From Janthinobacterium sp051380875 (GTDB lineage Bacteria > Pseudomonadota > Gammaproteobacteria > Burkholderiales > Burkholderiaceae_D), in assembly GCF_051380875.1 (NCBI RefSeq), contig NZ_JBNYXW010000013.1, positions 124,001 to 188,000 on the forward strand: a DNA stretch of 64,000 bases, written 5' to 3'. Under the pieces are notes generated by a model. It was not told the origin of the DNA. It saw only the letters and a list, made by a program, of their open reading frames with translations, and did not search any database. Position 1 is the stretch's first letter; the number at the start of each line of letters is the position of its first letter. Below, piece by piece: positions 28,584-37,780 of the stretch. A program made the translations under genes and the position numbers.

Positions 28584-28748
28584 TCAGGCCAGTGCCGGCA
28601 GCAGCATGCTGGCCTGGCTCAGCAGCAAGGGGGCATATGGCGCCTGTTGCACTTGCTGTGCGTCAATGACGAGCAAGGTAGCCAATACCACGATCGCCAG
28701 CAGCGCCAAGGCTTTCAAGCTGTTTCTCAGGTGCAGGGTGGTGTGCAT
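28584..28748 (-). CDS. 54-residue single-pass membrane peptide
   Basis: A short gene with a strong Shine-Dalgarno (GAGGAA, 5 bases before ATG). It encodes MHTTLHLRNSLKALALLAIVVLATLLVIDA as a basic N-tail and one membrane helix (residues 12-30), then a Gln/Pro/Leu-rich tail ending SMLLPALA. Its stop lies within 15 bases of the DUF1700 start, so it heads the same operon. I do not recognise the family. In related operons this position is often taken by a PadR regulator, which is missing here. Confidence 0.65.
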   Translation of the reverse strand: MHTTLHLRNSLKALALLAIVVLATLLVIDAQQVQQAPYAPLLLSQASMLLPALA

Positions 28749-28878
28749 GGTATTCCTCGTGGCGTGGCGATTGGCGATGGTCAGACTGTAGCGAAGCGCA
28801 CACGAGCGCACCAGCGCGGTGCGACAGAATGCAATTTGGCGGGGGCGAGCGACACCAGGGAAGGATGCACCGTCAAGT

Positions 28879-30264
28879 CTACTTTGACGCTTTGCCCACC
28901 TTGCCCGTCTTTGCGCCAGCGCAAACGGCCCTGGCCGCCGCCACGCCGCTGCGCACGGCCGCCTCGATGGTGGCCGGATAGTCTGTCGTCCTGTCATCGC
29001 CGGCCGTATAGTCGCCAGCCAGCACCAGGCCCGGCACGCCGCTGGCGTTGCCCGGGCGTAGTAAATCTGGCGTGCAGGCAAAGGTGGCGCGCTTCTCCGT
29101 GATCAGCTGTGTCCACAGGGGCTGCGCCAGTTCCGCTCGCTGCAAGACGTGCGCCAGTTGCGCGGCGATGGCTTGCGCCAACGGCCCATGGCCTTGCTCG
29201 GCGGCATGGCTTGATGCGCTGATGACGACGGCCAGCAAGCCCGCATGGCGCGTGTCGAGCTGGCCCCGGTCGAAGACGAACTGGCCCCAGTGCTGGTTTT
29301 CCGGCGCGTCGAGCAGCGCAGTGAGCGGCAAGTCCAGGCGCACTTTGGCATCGTATTGCAGGTAGCAGGTGCTGATGGCTTCCGGCGTCAACGCTTGCAT
29401 CTTGGCGATGGCGTCATCCAGGCGCGCATCGTGCACGCCTTGCAGCAGGCTGGCCGCCTGCACGGACGAGGTGGCCACGATGACGCCATCGACGATGCCG
29501 CCGTCATCGAGCTGCCAGCGGCCATCGGGCAGAGCTTGCAAGGCGGCAATCTTAGCGCCCATGCTGACCTTGCCGCCATGCTCTTCGATATAGCGGGCGG
29601 CCGCCTGGGGAAACAGGGCAGAGAGGTCGGTTTTCGGGATCAGCATGTCGGACGCGCTGCGGCGCCTCGCCCCCAGGCTGTCGCGCAGCACATTGATGAA
29701 GACGCGCGCCGAGGCCCGCTCGGGCGGGGTATTCAATGCCGCCAGGCACAGCGGATGCCACATCAGCCGGCACAAAGCGTCCGTCTGGTCGAAGCGCTGC
29801 AGCAGTTCGCTGACCGTGCAATCGTTATACAGTTGCCAACCCATCCAACGCATGGCGGTGGAAAAACGCATCAGCGACAGCTTGTCTGCCCGCTGCAAGC
29901 CCTTGGCGCGCAGCAAGGCCCACGCCAGGTGCAGCGGTGCGGGCAGGCGCGGCGCGACGAAATCCATGCCACCCGCGCCGGGCGGATAACGCATCTGCAA
30001 GGGCAGGCTGAGGATCAGTTCGTCCGGGTCTTGCCCCGCCAGCTTGATCAGGCGCAAGGTTTCCGTGTAGGCGCCCAGCAAGATGTGCTGGCCATTGTCG
30101 AGGATGGTGCCTTCGCGTTCGACCCTGCGTGCGCGTCCGCCCAGGGTGCGCGCCGCCTCGTAGACGGTGACGGCATGGCCAGCGCGCGCCAGTTCCATGG
30201 CCGCCGCGCAGCCCGCCCAGCCGCCGCCGATGACGGCGTAGTGTTTTGCCACGGTTTTAGCCAC
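28879..30264 (-). CDS. hpnE: Hydroxysqualene dehydroxylase
   Basis: A 461-residue flavoprotein of the amine-oxidase/phytoene desaturase fold. The FAD motif YAVIGGGWAGCAAAMELA is at residues 9-26, GGRARR at 43-48, and the C-terminal VPGLVLAGDYT is the second FAD contact. HpnE reduces hydroxysqualene to squalene, the last step of the HpnCDE route. The start overlaps the hpnD stop by 8 bases. Order C-D-E on one strand matches other hopanoid producers; squalene-hopene cyclase is not in this window. Confidence 0.92.
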   Translation of the reverse strand: MAKTVAKHYAVIGGGWAGCAAAMELARAGHAVTVYEAARTLGGRARRVEREGTILDNGQHILLGAYTETLRLIKLAGQDPDELILSLPLQMRYPPGAGGMDFVAPRLPAPLHLAWALLRAKGLQRADKLSLMRFSTAMRWMGWQLYNDCTVSELLQRFDQTDALCRLMWHPLCLAALNTPPERASARVFINVLRDSLGARRRSASDMLIPKTDLSALFPQAAARYIEEHGGKVSMGAKIAALQALPDGRWQLDDGGIVDGVIVATSSVQAASLLQGVHDARLDDAIAKMQALTPEAISTCYLQYDAKVRLDLPLTALLDAPENQHWGQFVFDRGQLDTRHAGLLAVVISASSHAAEQGHGPLAQAIAAQLAHVLQRAELAQPLWTQLITEKRATFACTPDLLRPGNASGVPGLVLAGDYTAGDDRTTDYPATIEAAVRSGVAAARAVCAGAKTGKVGKASK

Positions 30265-31090
30265 GAACCCAGGTCTTCCAGGCCAGCCACAGTTTGCGGA
30301 TCGGCGTTAGCGAAATGCGCTGTTGCAGCACGTGATAACCGTCGCGCTCGACTTCATTGAGCAAGGTGCGGTAGATGGCGGCCATGATCAGGCCCGGGCG
30401 CTGGGCGCGGCGATCCTCGGCTGGCAGCAGGGCGAAGGCTTCGTCATACGCGGTTTGCGCGCGTGCCACCTGGAAACGCATGAGGTTTTCAAAGTTCTCG
30501 CTGTGGCGCGCGTTCAGCAGGTCGGCCGCCGTCACATTAAATTGCTGCAATTCGCTGATCGGCAGGTAGATGCGCCCCTTGCGCGCATCTTCGCCCACGT
30601 CGCGGATGATGTTGGTCAGCTGGAAGGCATGGCCCAGCTTTTCCGCATACAGCAAGGTTTCCGGGCGCGTGGCGCCAAAGATGCTGGCCGACAAGATGCC
30701 CACCACGCTGGCCACATGCCAGCAATAGCGGCTCATGGCCTGGTAATCGAGGTAGCGGGTCTGGTTCAAGTCCATTTCCATGCCGTCGATGATCGCCTGC
30801 AAATGCTTTTCTTCCAGCTTATACACGTCCAGGTGCGGCTGCAGCGCGCGCGTCACAGGGTGCGAAGAGCTGCCTCCATACATAGCCTTGACTTCCTTGC
30901 GCCACCACACCAGCTTGGTGCGTGCCACGGCTTCGTCCGTGCATTCATCGACCGTGTCATCGACTTCGCGGCAGAAGGCGTACAGGGCCGTGATGGCCTT
31001 GCGGCGCTCGGCCGGCAGGAACAGGAAGCTGTAGTAGAAGCTGGAGCCGCTCTGGGCGGCTTTTTGTTGGCAGTATTCGTCGGGAGACAT
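30257..31090 (-). CDS. hpnD: Presqualene diphosphate synthase
   Basis: A 277-residue trans-isoprenyl diphosphate synthase. The first Asp-rich motif is REVDDTVDE (41-49) and the second is RDVGEDARKGRIYLP (about 160-174). It condenses two farnesyl diphosphates to presqualene diphosphate. ATG 31090 (MSPDEYC) was used; a TTG two codons earlier is less likely. The gene lies between hpnC (46 bases upstream) and hpnE (overlapping). Confidence 0.93.
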   Translation of the reverse strand: MSPDEYCQQKAAQSGSSFYYSFLFLPAERRKAITALYAFCREVDDTVDECTDEAVARTKLVWWRKEVKAMYGGSSSHPVTRALQPHLDVYKLEEKHLQAIIDGMEMDLNQTRYLDYQAMSRYCWHVASVVGILSASIFGATRPETLLYAEKLGHAFQLTNIIRDVGEDARKGRIYLPISELQQFNVTAADLLNARHSENFENLMRFQVARAQTAYDEAFALLPAEDRRAQRPGLIMAAIYRTLLNEVERDGYHVLQQRISLTPIRKLWLAWKTWVRG

Positions 31091-31136
31091 AGTCAAAAGA
31101 GCAAGGGTTGCAGATCGAAGCCGCTATTCTATCGTC

Positions 31137-32009
31137 TTACACCGTGGGCGACGGGGGAAAAGCCGTTTTTACTTGCGTCTCTTGACGCAGGCTTTTGCGC
31201 GACATGCGCAAGGCGCGCCAGAAAATGATCAGCCAGTCGCGTTTTTCGAGCTTGGGCCGGCGCCGGAAGACGTCGTAATTGACCGCTTCGATGCATTCGA
31301 GGATGCGCAAGCCCCCTTGCACCACCAGCCGCAATTCCCAGCCGATGCGCCCGCGCAGGCGCAGGGCCAGCGGCGCACCGCTGAGCATCAGGGCCCGCGT
31401 GCGCGCCACTTCAAAGCGCATCAGCGCGCTCCACTTGCCGTGCGCCTCGGGCCGCTCGAAGGCGGCGGGCGAGACGGCAAAACGGGTCAGGTCTTCCATC
31501 GGCAGGTAGATGCGCTCTTTTTGCTGGTCGATGGCGACGTCTTGCAAGAAATTAATTAGTTGCAAAGCTGAACATATTGCGTCGGAATCGCGTACATTCT
31601 CTTCATCGGCCGCGCCATACAGGTGCAGCATCAGCAGGCCGACGGGGTTGGCGGAGCGGGCGCAGTAGTCGAGCACGTCTTCGTAATGGGCGTAGCGCGT
31701 CGTTTCCACATCCTGCTTGAAGGCGGAGAGTAAATCGTAGAACGGTTTGAGTGGCAGCTGGAATGTGGCGATGACGGCGCCCAGGCGCTCGAACATCGGC
31801 TCAGGCAGCGCTTCCTGGCGCGCGATGCGGCCCAGGGCCTCTTCGTAGGCATGCAGGGCGGCCAGGCGTTCGGCCGGCGTGGCGTCGCCTTCGTCGGCCA
31901 GGTCGTCGGCGCTGCGGGCGAAGGCATAGATGGCTTCGACGGCCGGCACCAGGCGGCGTGGCAGTAAAAATGATGCTACAGGGAAATTCTCGTAATGGTC
32001 TACAGGCAT
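31137..32009 (-). CDS. hpnC: Squalene synthase HpnC (hydroxysqualene synthase)
   Basis: A 290-residue protein of the same fold as HpnD. The first Asp motif is RSADDLADE (32-40) and the second is LQDVAIDQQKERIYLP. HpnC converts presqualene diphosphate to hydroxysqualene. It is the first gene of hpnCDE; ATG 32009 with GAGAAG 7 bases upstream was chosen over a GTG two codons earlier. The upstream 290 bases are AT-rich (notably 32100-32150) and hold the divergent promoters for this operon and the RND efflux genes. Confidence 0.92.
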   Translation of the reverse strand: MPVDHYENFPVASFLLPRRLVPAVEAIYAFARSADDLADEGDATPAERLAALHAYEEALGRIARQEALPEPMFERLGAVIATFQLPLKPFYDLLSAFKQDVETTRYAHYEDVLDYCARSANPVGLLMLHLYGAADEENVRDSDAICSALQLINFLQDVAIDQQKERIYLPMEDLTRFAVSPAAFERPEAHGKWSALMRFEVARTRALMLSGAPLALRLRGRIGWELRLVVQGGLRILECIEAVNYDVFRRRPKLEKRDWLIIFWRALRMSRKSLRQETQVKTAFPPSPTV

Positions 32010-32301
32010 GAACACACTTCTCTAGTCTTGCAGTTTTGTACGGCACCCGCACAAGCCGCAGTTTTTGCCGGACGATGCGCGTCTCAAAATTAATGACGCA
32101 AAAGTCACTAAAAATTTTAGTCGCGATTATAATTAATAACCAGAAAGTCATTAAGTGGCGAGCCGCCACTTGCCATGACTACGCTGATATTGTCACAAAT
32201 TTAAGGATATCGCGTGCGAAAAAGTTTGGCTCCCTTCAGTTGGCAAGCAAAAAGTTTCTTCACGTAAAAATCTTACAGCCCGAATAGTAAAGGAAAATAC
32301 C

Positions 32302-33492
32302 TTGTTTGCCCTGAAAACCCTCCGCCGCGAGACCGGCACACCTGCTGTTCCTGCCCTGCGCCTGTTGGCCGCCGCCGCCCTGGCCACTGTTGTTGCAACT
32401 ACGTTGGCCGCCTGTTCCAAGCCGGCGCCGAAAGTGGAAGACGTGCGCCCTGTACGCGCCATTGTGTTGTCTAGCAGCAATGTCGATGTGCGTGCTGAAC
32501 TGGCGGGCGAGGTCGTGCCGCGCGTGGCGTCGCAGCTTGGTTTCCGCGTGGGCGGCAAGATTGTTGCGCGCAAGGTCGATGTGGGCGCTATCGTCAAGAA
32601 GGGCCAAGTGCTGATGCAGCTCGACCCCGTCGACTTGCAGCTGGCGCAGGCGCAGGCGAAGGCGGCGCTGGCCAGCGCGGAAACGAACCGCGATCTGGCG
32701 CGCGCCGAGCTGAAGCGTTACCAGGACTTGCGCGAGAAAAATTTTGTCAGCCAGGCCGTGCTCGATAGCAAGGATGCCAGCTACAAGGCGGCGCAAGCGA
32801 ATGTGGAAGCGGCGCAGGCCGCCTACCGTGGCCAGGCCAACCAGTCCGGCTATGCCAGCCTGCTGGCCGATGCCGATGGCGTCGTCACGCGCATCGAGGC
32901 AGAAGTTGGGCAAGTGGTGGCGCCTGGCACGCCCGTGGTGGTGGTGGCCAGGAGCGGCGAGAAGGAAGTCGTGATCGGCATTCCGGAAGACAAGGTCGAG
33001 ACCTTGCGCCAAGTCAAGGATGTGGTGGTGCGCCTGTGGGCCGACCCGCAACAGGCGCTGCCGGGCAAGATCCGCGAAATATCGCCCGTGGCCGATCCGG
33101 CCACGCGCACCTACCTGGCCAAGGTCAGCATTGCGGACGCGCCGCAAGTTCGCCTGGGCATGACGGCCGTGGTGCAGTTCGCTTCGCAAACGGCCACGCC
33201 GCAAATCAAGGTGCCCTTGACGGCCCTGTTCAATGAGAAATCGCAAAGTTCCGTGTGGGTGGTGGAAAGCGGCGCCGTGAAGCGCGTGCCCGTGACAGTG
33301 GGCGGCGTGGCCGGCAATGAATTGCTGCTGACCTCGGGCGTGAAGGCGGGCCAGACGGTGGTGACGGCCGGCGTCAACCTGCTCAAGCCGGGCCAGAAAG
33401 TGTCCATCCTGGGCGCGGCAACGGCAACGGCAACGGCAGCGGCAACGGCAGCGGCTGCCGCGTCCGCCGGCACGCCAGGAGCCGCCAAATGA
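32302..33492 (+). CDS. RND efflux periplasmic adaptor lipoprotein (MFP)
   Basis: A 396-residue adaptor. It starts at TTG with AGGA 7 bases upstream; no ATG is available nearby. The N-terminal helix ends in the lipobox LAAC (Cys about 38), so it is a lipoprotein. It then has the barrel-sandwich hybrid (GFRVGGKIVARKVDVGAIVKKGQ), an alpha-hairpin (about 110-185) and the beta-barrel. The C-terminus ends in an Ala/Thr-rich tail from a hexamer repeat in the DNA. It links an inner-membrane RND pump to an outer-membrane channel. The last ATGA overlaps the permease gene. Confidence 0.9.
   Translation: MFALKTLRRETGTPAVPALRLLAAAALATVVATTLAACSKPAPKVEDVRPVRAIVLSSSNVDVRAELAGEVVPRVASQLGFRVGGKIVARKVDVGAIVKKGQVLMQLDPVDLQLAQAQAKAALASAETNRDLARAELKRYQDLREKNFVSQAVLDSKDASYKAAQANVEAAQAAYRGQANQSGYASLLADADGVVTRIEAEVGQVVAPGTPVVVVARSGEKEVVIGIPEDKVETLRQVKDVVVRLWADPQQALPGKIREISPVADPATRTYLAKVSIADAPQVRLGMTAVVQFASQTATPQIKVPLTALFNEKSQSSVWVVESGAVKRVPVTVGGVAGNELLLTSGVKAGQTVVTAGVNLLKPGQKVSILGAATATATAAATAAAAASAGTPGAAK
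33416..33460 (+). repeat. Hexanucleotide repeat encoding Ala/Thr tail
   Basis: Imperfect copies of ACGGCA/GCGGCA run through this stretch at the 3' end of the adaptor gene, giving the tail ATATATAAATAAAAA. Copy number can vary by slippage without changing frame. Confidence 0.7.
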
Positions 33493-36400
33493 AGGGCGGC
33501 TTCAATCTGTCACGCTGGGCCCTGGAACACATCCCGCTGACGCGCTACCTGATGGCCGTGCTGCTGATCGGCGGCATGCTCAGCTATGCCAGCCTGGGCC
33601 AGGACGAAGATCCGCCGTTCACCTTCCGCGCCATGGTCTTGCAGGCGTACTGGCCCGGTGCCACGGCGCTGCAGATGGCCGAGCAGGTGACGGACAAGCT
33701 GGAAAAGAAACTGCAGGAGACGCCATATATTGATGAAATCACCAGCTATTCGAAGCCGGGCGAAACCTTGATCTTGCTGGAATTGCGCGAATCGGCGCCG
33801 CCCAAGGAAACGGCGGCCGCCTGGTACCAGGTGCGCAAGAAGATTGGCGACATCAAGGGCACCTTGCCCGCCGGCGTGGTGGGGCCGTTCTTCAATGATG
33901 AGTTTGGCGACACGTATGGCTCCATCTTCGCCCTGTCCGGCGACGGCTTTACGTATGCGGAAATGAAGGATTACGCGGACAAGGTGCGCCAAGAGTTGCT
34001 TGCTGTGGGGCAAGTGTCGAAGGTGGAACTGTTCGGCGTGCAAGATGAAAAGATCAACATCATCTTTTCGCACAAGAAATTCGCCCAGCTGGGCATCCCG
34101 TTCGACGCCATCGTGCAGCAACTGTCCGAGCAAAACAGCGTCAACGCCACTGGCGTGCTGGTCACGCCCACGGACAACCTGCAAGTGCGCGTGACGGGCG
34201 CCATGGTGACGGTAAAAGACCTGGAAAACCTGGAGCTGCGCGCCAGCGGCACCACCTTCCGCCTGGGCGACTTTGCCACCGTGCAGCGCGAATTCGCCGA
34301 TCCGCCGAAGGACAAGATGCGCTTCAATGGCAAGGAAGTGATCGGCCTGGGCGTGTCGATGGAGAAGGGCGGCAATATCATCGACATGGGCAAGGCCTTG
34401 CAAGCGACGGTGAACCGCATGAAGAGCGAGTTGCCGGTTGGCATAGAGCTGCAGCGCGTGTCGAACCAGCCGGAATCCGTGTCCGCTTCCGTGGGCGAGT
34501 TCGTGCATACGCTGATCGAAGCCATTTTGATCGTGCTGGCCGTCAGCTTTGTCGCGCTGGGTTTGCACACGAAACCGCTGCGCATCGACGTGCGCCCTGG
34601 CCTGGTGGTGGCGCTGACCATCCCGCTGGTGCTGGCCGTGACGTTCCTGTGCATGCGCCTGCTCGACATCGACTTGCACAAGATTTCGCTGGGCGCCCTG
34701 ATCATCGCGCTGGGCCTGCTGGTCGATGACGCCATCATCGCCGTCGAAATGATGGTGCGCAAGATGGAAGAGGGTTTTTCCCGCTTCGACGCGGCCACCT
34801 TCGCCTATACCTCGACGGCCATGCCCATGCTGACGGGGACGCTGATTACGGTAGCGGGCTTTTTGCCCATCGGCCTGGCCAAGTCGACGGCCGGCGAATA
34901 CACGTTTTCCCTGTTCTCCGTCAATGCGCTGGCCCTGATCATCTCGTGGGTGGTGGCCGTGGTCTTCACGCCCTACATCGGTTACGTCTTGTTGAAAGTC
35001 AAGCCGCACGCGAATAACGACCATGAATTGTTCGATACGCCGAACTTCCGCCGCTTTCGCCGCGCCGTTACCTGGTGCGTGGAATGGCGCAAGACGACCA
35101 TTGCCGCCACCCTGGCCATCTTTGCGCTGGGTATCTATGGCTTCAGTTTTATCGAAAAGCAATTCTTCCCCGATTCCAGCCGTCCCGAGCTGATGGTCGA
35201 GCTATGGTCGCCCGAAGGCACGACGTTTGCCGCGAATGAGGCGCAGGTGAAAAAATTCGAAGCTTTTGTGGCCAAGCTGGACGGCGTGGAAAGCGTCACC
35301 AGCTATGTCGGCACGGGCAGTCCCCGCTTCTACTTGCCGCTGGACCAGATCTTCCCGCAGACCAACGTGTCGCAAGTGGTGGTATTGCCGAAGAGCCTGG
35401 CGCAGCGCGAACGCTTGCGCCAGGAAATCGTCGATGTCTTCAAGAAAGATTTCCCGGAAGTGCGGGGCAGGGTCAAACTGTTGCCGAACGGGCCACCGGT
35501 GCCGTATCCCGTGCAATTTCGCGTCACGGGGCCGGAAGTGGCCGGCGTGCGCGCCATTGCCGACCAGGTCAAGGACATCATGCGCGCCAATGCGAACACC
35601 CTGGGCGTGAACGACAACTGGAATGAATCGGTGAAGGTGCTGCGCCTGGACCTGGACCAGGACAAGATGCGCGCGCTGGGCGTCACCTCGAAAACGGTGA
35701 TGCAGGCGGCCAATACCATCCTTTCGGGCACGGTCATCGGCCAGTTCCGCGAAGACAACAAGCTGATCGATATCCAGGTACGCCAGCCACTGGCGGAGCG
35801 GGCGACGATTTCCGTGTTGAACGACACGAATATCCCGACGGCAACTGGCAAATCCGTGCCGATTTCGCAACTGGCCCGCGTGCATTTCGTGTGGGAACCG
35901 GGCGTGGTCTGGCGCGACAAGCGAGAATGGGCCATTACCGTGCAGTCGGACGTGGTCGACGCCATCCAGGGCGCGACGGTGTCGACGCAGCTGGCGCCGC
36001 AGCTCGATGCCTTGCGCGCCAGCTTGCCGGCCGGCTACCGCATCACGGTAAAGGGCGTGGCGGCTGACAGCGGCGAGGCGGAGGCATCGATCGCGGCAAA
36101 CCTGCCGCTGGCGATCTTTATTATTTTCACCTTGCTGATGCTCCAATTGCACAGCTTCTCGCGCTCCCTGCTGGTGTTTCTCACAGGTCCGCTGGGCGTG
36201 GCGGGCGCTGCGTTTGCCTTGCTGTTGCTGCACCGCCCGCTGGGCTTCGTGGCTAACCTGGGTGTCATCGCGCTATTCGGCATGATCATCCGCAACTCGG
36301 TGATCCTCGTCGACCAGATCGAGCAAGACATCAAGGATGGTTCGGCGCCGTGGGATGCCATCATCGACTCGGCCGTGCGCCGCTGCCGCCCCATCGTGCT

Positions 36401-36587
36401 GACGGCGGCCGCCGCCGCACTGGCCATGATCCCCTTGTCGCGCTCCGTGTTCTGGGGGCCGATGGCGGTGGCCATCATGGGCGGCCTGATCCTGGCCACG
36501 GCCTTGACCTTGCTGTTCCTGCCGGCTCTGTACGCGGCCTGGTTCAGGGTCAAGAAGCCGGTGGCGCTGAACAAGGACACGGCTTAG
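33489..36587 (+). CDS. RND multidrug/metabolite efflux permease
   Basis: A 1032-residue inner-membrane pump with the usual twelve helices and two large periplasmic loops. TM4 carries the proton-relay acidic pair in LGLLVDDAIIAVEMM (about 408-422), and the C-terminal half ends LFLPALYAAWFRVKKP. It resembles the AcrB-related group found with single adaptors in betaproteobacteria; substrates are unknown. It overlaps the adaptor by ATGA. No outer-membrane channel gene follows, so a shared TolC-type channel is likely. A decayed copy of its own 3' end lies directly downstream. Confidence 0.92.
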   Translation: MKGGFNLSRWALEHIPLTRYLMAVLLIGGMLSYASLGQDEDPPFTFRAMVLQAYWPGATALQMAEQVTDKLEKKLQETPYIDEITSYSKPGETLILLELRESAPPKETAAAWYQVRKKIGDIKGTLPAGVVGPFFNDEFGDTYGSIFALSGDGFTYAEMKDYADKVRQELLAVGQVSKVELFGVQDEKINIIFSHKKFAQLGIPFDAIVQQLSEQNSVNATGVLVTPTDNLQVRVTGAMVTVKDLENLELRASGTTFRLGDFATVQREFADPPKDKMRFNGKEVIGLGVSMEKGGNIIDMGKALQATVNRMKSELPVGIELQRVSNQPESVSASVGEFVHTLIEAILIVLAVSFVALGLHTKPLRIDVRPGLVVALTIPLVLAVTFLCMRLLDIDLHKISLGALIIALGLLVDDAIIAVEMMVRKMEEGFSRFDAATFAYTSTAMPMLTGTLITVAGFLPIGLAKSTAGEYTFSLFSVNALALIISWVVAVVFTPYIGYVLLKVKPHANNDHELFDTPNFRRFRRAVTWCVEWRKTTIAATLAIFALGIYGFSFIEKQFFPDSSRPELMVELWSPEGTTFAANEAQVKKFEAFVAKLDGVESVTSYVGTGSPRFYLPLDQIFPQTNVSQVVVLPKSLAQRERLRQEIVDVFKKDFPEVRGRVKLLPNGPPVPYPVQFRVTGPEVAGVRAIADQVKDIMRANANTLGVNDNWNESVKVLRLDLDQDKMRALGVTSKTVMQAANTILSGTVIGQFREDNKLIDIQVRQPLAERATISVLNDTNIPTATGKSVPISQLARVHFVWEPGVVWRDKREWAITVQSDVVDAIQGATVSTQLAPQLDALRASLPAGYRITVKGVAADSGEAEASIAANLPLAIFIIFTLLMLQLHSFSRSLLVFLTGPLGVAGAAFALLLLHRPLGFVANLGVIALFGMIIRNSVILVDQIEQDIKDGSAPWDAIIDSAVRRCRPIVLTAAAAALAMIPLSRSVFWGPMAVAIMGGLILATALTLLFLPALYAAWFRVKKPVALNKDTA

Positions 36588-36596
36588 CAGGGAAAG

Positions 36597-36779
36597 GCCG
36601 CCGCGCTGGCGATGATCTCCCTGTCGCGCTCGGTCTTCTGGGGAGGATCACGCAGGGCAGTGGCCATCATGGGCGGCCTGATCCTGCCACGGCCTTGACG
36701 TTGCTGTTCCTGCCGGCGCTGTACGCGGCCTGGTTCAGGGTTAAGAAACCGGTGGCGTTGGGCACGGATGGAAGCTAAG
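36597..36779 (+). pseudogene. Remnant of a second RND permease 3' end
   Basis: The stretch repeats the last ~180 bases of the upstream permease. It begins with a frame reading AALAMISLSRSVFWG, has an insertion-like change (AGGATCACGCAGG), then VAIMGGLIL, a frame change, and LTLLFLPALYAAWFRVKKPVAL with its own stop. Differences from the intact copy include many third-codon changes, so it looks like the tail of a diverged paralogue lost by deletion, not a recent exact copy. It has no start and cannot make a pump. Confidence 0.8.
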
Positions 36780-36805
36780 GGCTAGCTATAGCCGGTAGAT
36801 ATAAA

Positions 36806-36848
36806 AAAGGCGGCATTCCTCTGGGAAATCCAGTAGAATGCCGCCTTT
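36806..36848 (+). terminator. Terminator-like hairpin before tRNA-Leu
   Basis: AAAGGCGGCATTC (36806-36818) and GAATGCCGCCTTT (36836-36848) are perfect 13-bp inverted repeats around 17 bases, flanked by A and T runs. It closes the efflux operon. Confidence 0.8.
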
Positions 36849-36954
36849 GCTTTACCGCAAGCTTGCCAGGCAAGTCCATGGTAGCCAGAATGCTCCTGAG
36901 TTGTTAGAATCAGGGGGCCACAGGCGAGTAGCCTGCGGCAAGTAGTGCAAATAT

Positions 36955-37037
36955 GCGGATGTGGTGGAATTGGTAGACACGCTGGTCTTAGAAGCCAGTG
37001 CTTCGGCTTGGGAGTTCGAGTCTCCCCATCCGCACCA
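36955..37037 (+). tRNA. tRNA-Leu (anticodon UAG)
   Basis: The acceptor arm GCGGATG (36955-36961) pairs with CATCCGC (37027-37033), followed by encoded ACCA. The D-arm reads GTGGAATTGGTAGAC. The anticodon stem CTGGT/GCCAG encloses loop CTTAGAA, with anticodon TAG. A long variable arm (TGCTTCGGC) and a T-arm with GTTCGAGTC follow, all as expected for a class II leucine tRNA. Confidence 0.95.
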
Positions 37038-37780
37038 AACCGGGTTGTTCCAGCCCGGTAGTGCAGCACCATCAAATAGTCTTTACTGACAATCTTTACT
37101 GACACGTACGCCAGTGCCTCGCTGCAGGCAACTTTTCTTTTTCTTACCTATTGCGCTTGCCTTTCGGCGCGCCATTGCATGCGCTGTTTTCTGTCCAAAA
37201 TGCAGGGTCAGGGCAGGGGGCTAGCCTCGGCTTGCTCAAAAAATGGCCAAATTGAGGCAAATCAACGGGTTTTTGCCCGAAATCTTCGCCAAGAGCGCAT
37301 TTCTTTGTTTCGGACGGAGCGACAGTTCGCATATACTAATGAACGAAGCAGGCTGGAAAGCCTGTCTCTGGCGAAATAAAGAATGCCGGACAAGAGTAAA
37401 GACAGGGCAGACCCAGGTTGTGGCGACTCGTTCGCCGCCGCTGGAATCCTCTGTGGCCGGGCCGCAAAGCCAGCCACTCCCCGAAGTCCTTTGTTATAAT
37501 GCCACGCTTTACCGAATGATGGCCGGCCCTGCGATTTACTTAGAAGCATGGCTGGACGCTCGGAGCCCTGTCGCAGTATTGGAAGCGGCGGATTGTTTGG
37601 TGCCTGGTGGGGGTTTTCCCTGCGCCGGGTAGACCAGGTCCATCGTGCTGCTTGCAGTACGTTACAGATGAATATGCGAGCGAGTGAAGCTGGACCCATG
37701 TCTTGTCGCCAATAATGGCGCAAGGGGTCGGGTCTTCTTTTCTCGCACCAACAGTGTTTATTTTTTGGACGATTTTTTAC
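37038..37780. other. Long leader/intergenic region before tig, 743 bases
   Basis: No frame on either strand is convincing. A possible promoter is TTCGGA (37309-37314) with TATACT (37332-37337) at 17 bases. A small hairpin CAGGCT-GGAA-AGCCTG follows at 37349-37364. A second possible -10 is TATAAT at 37495-37500, without a clear -35. Bases 37500-37640 carry no start codon with a ribosome binding site. The region may hold a small RNA or a long tig leader; I recognise no riboswitch. Confidence 0.5.

Noticed and set aside
36641..36656. Insertion-sequence footprint in the RND remnant (extra bases AGGATCACGCAGGGC)
   Set aside because: No terminal inverted repeats or target duplication can be seen; a plain small indel is simpler.
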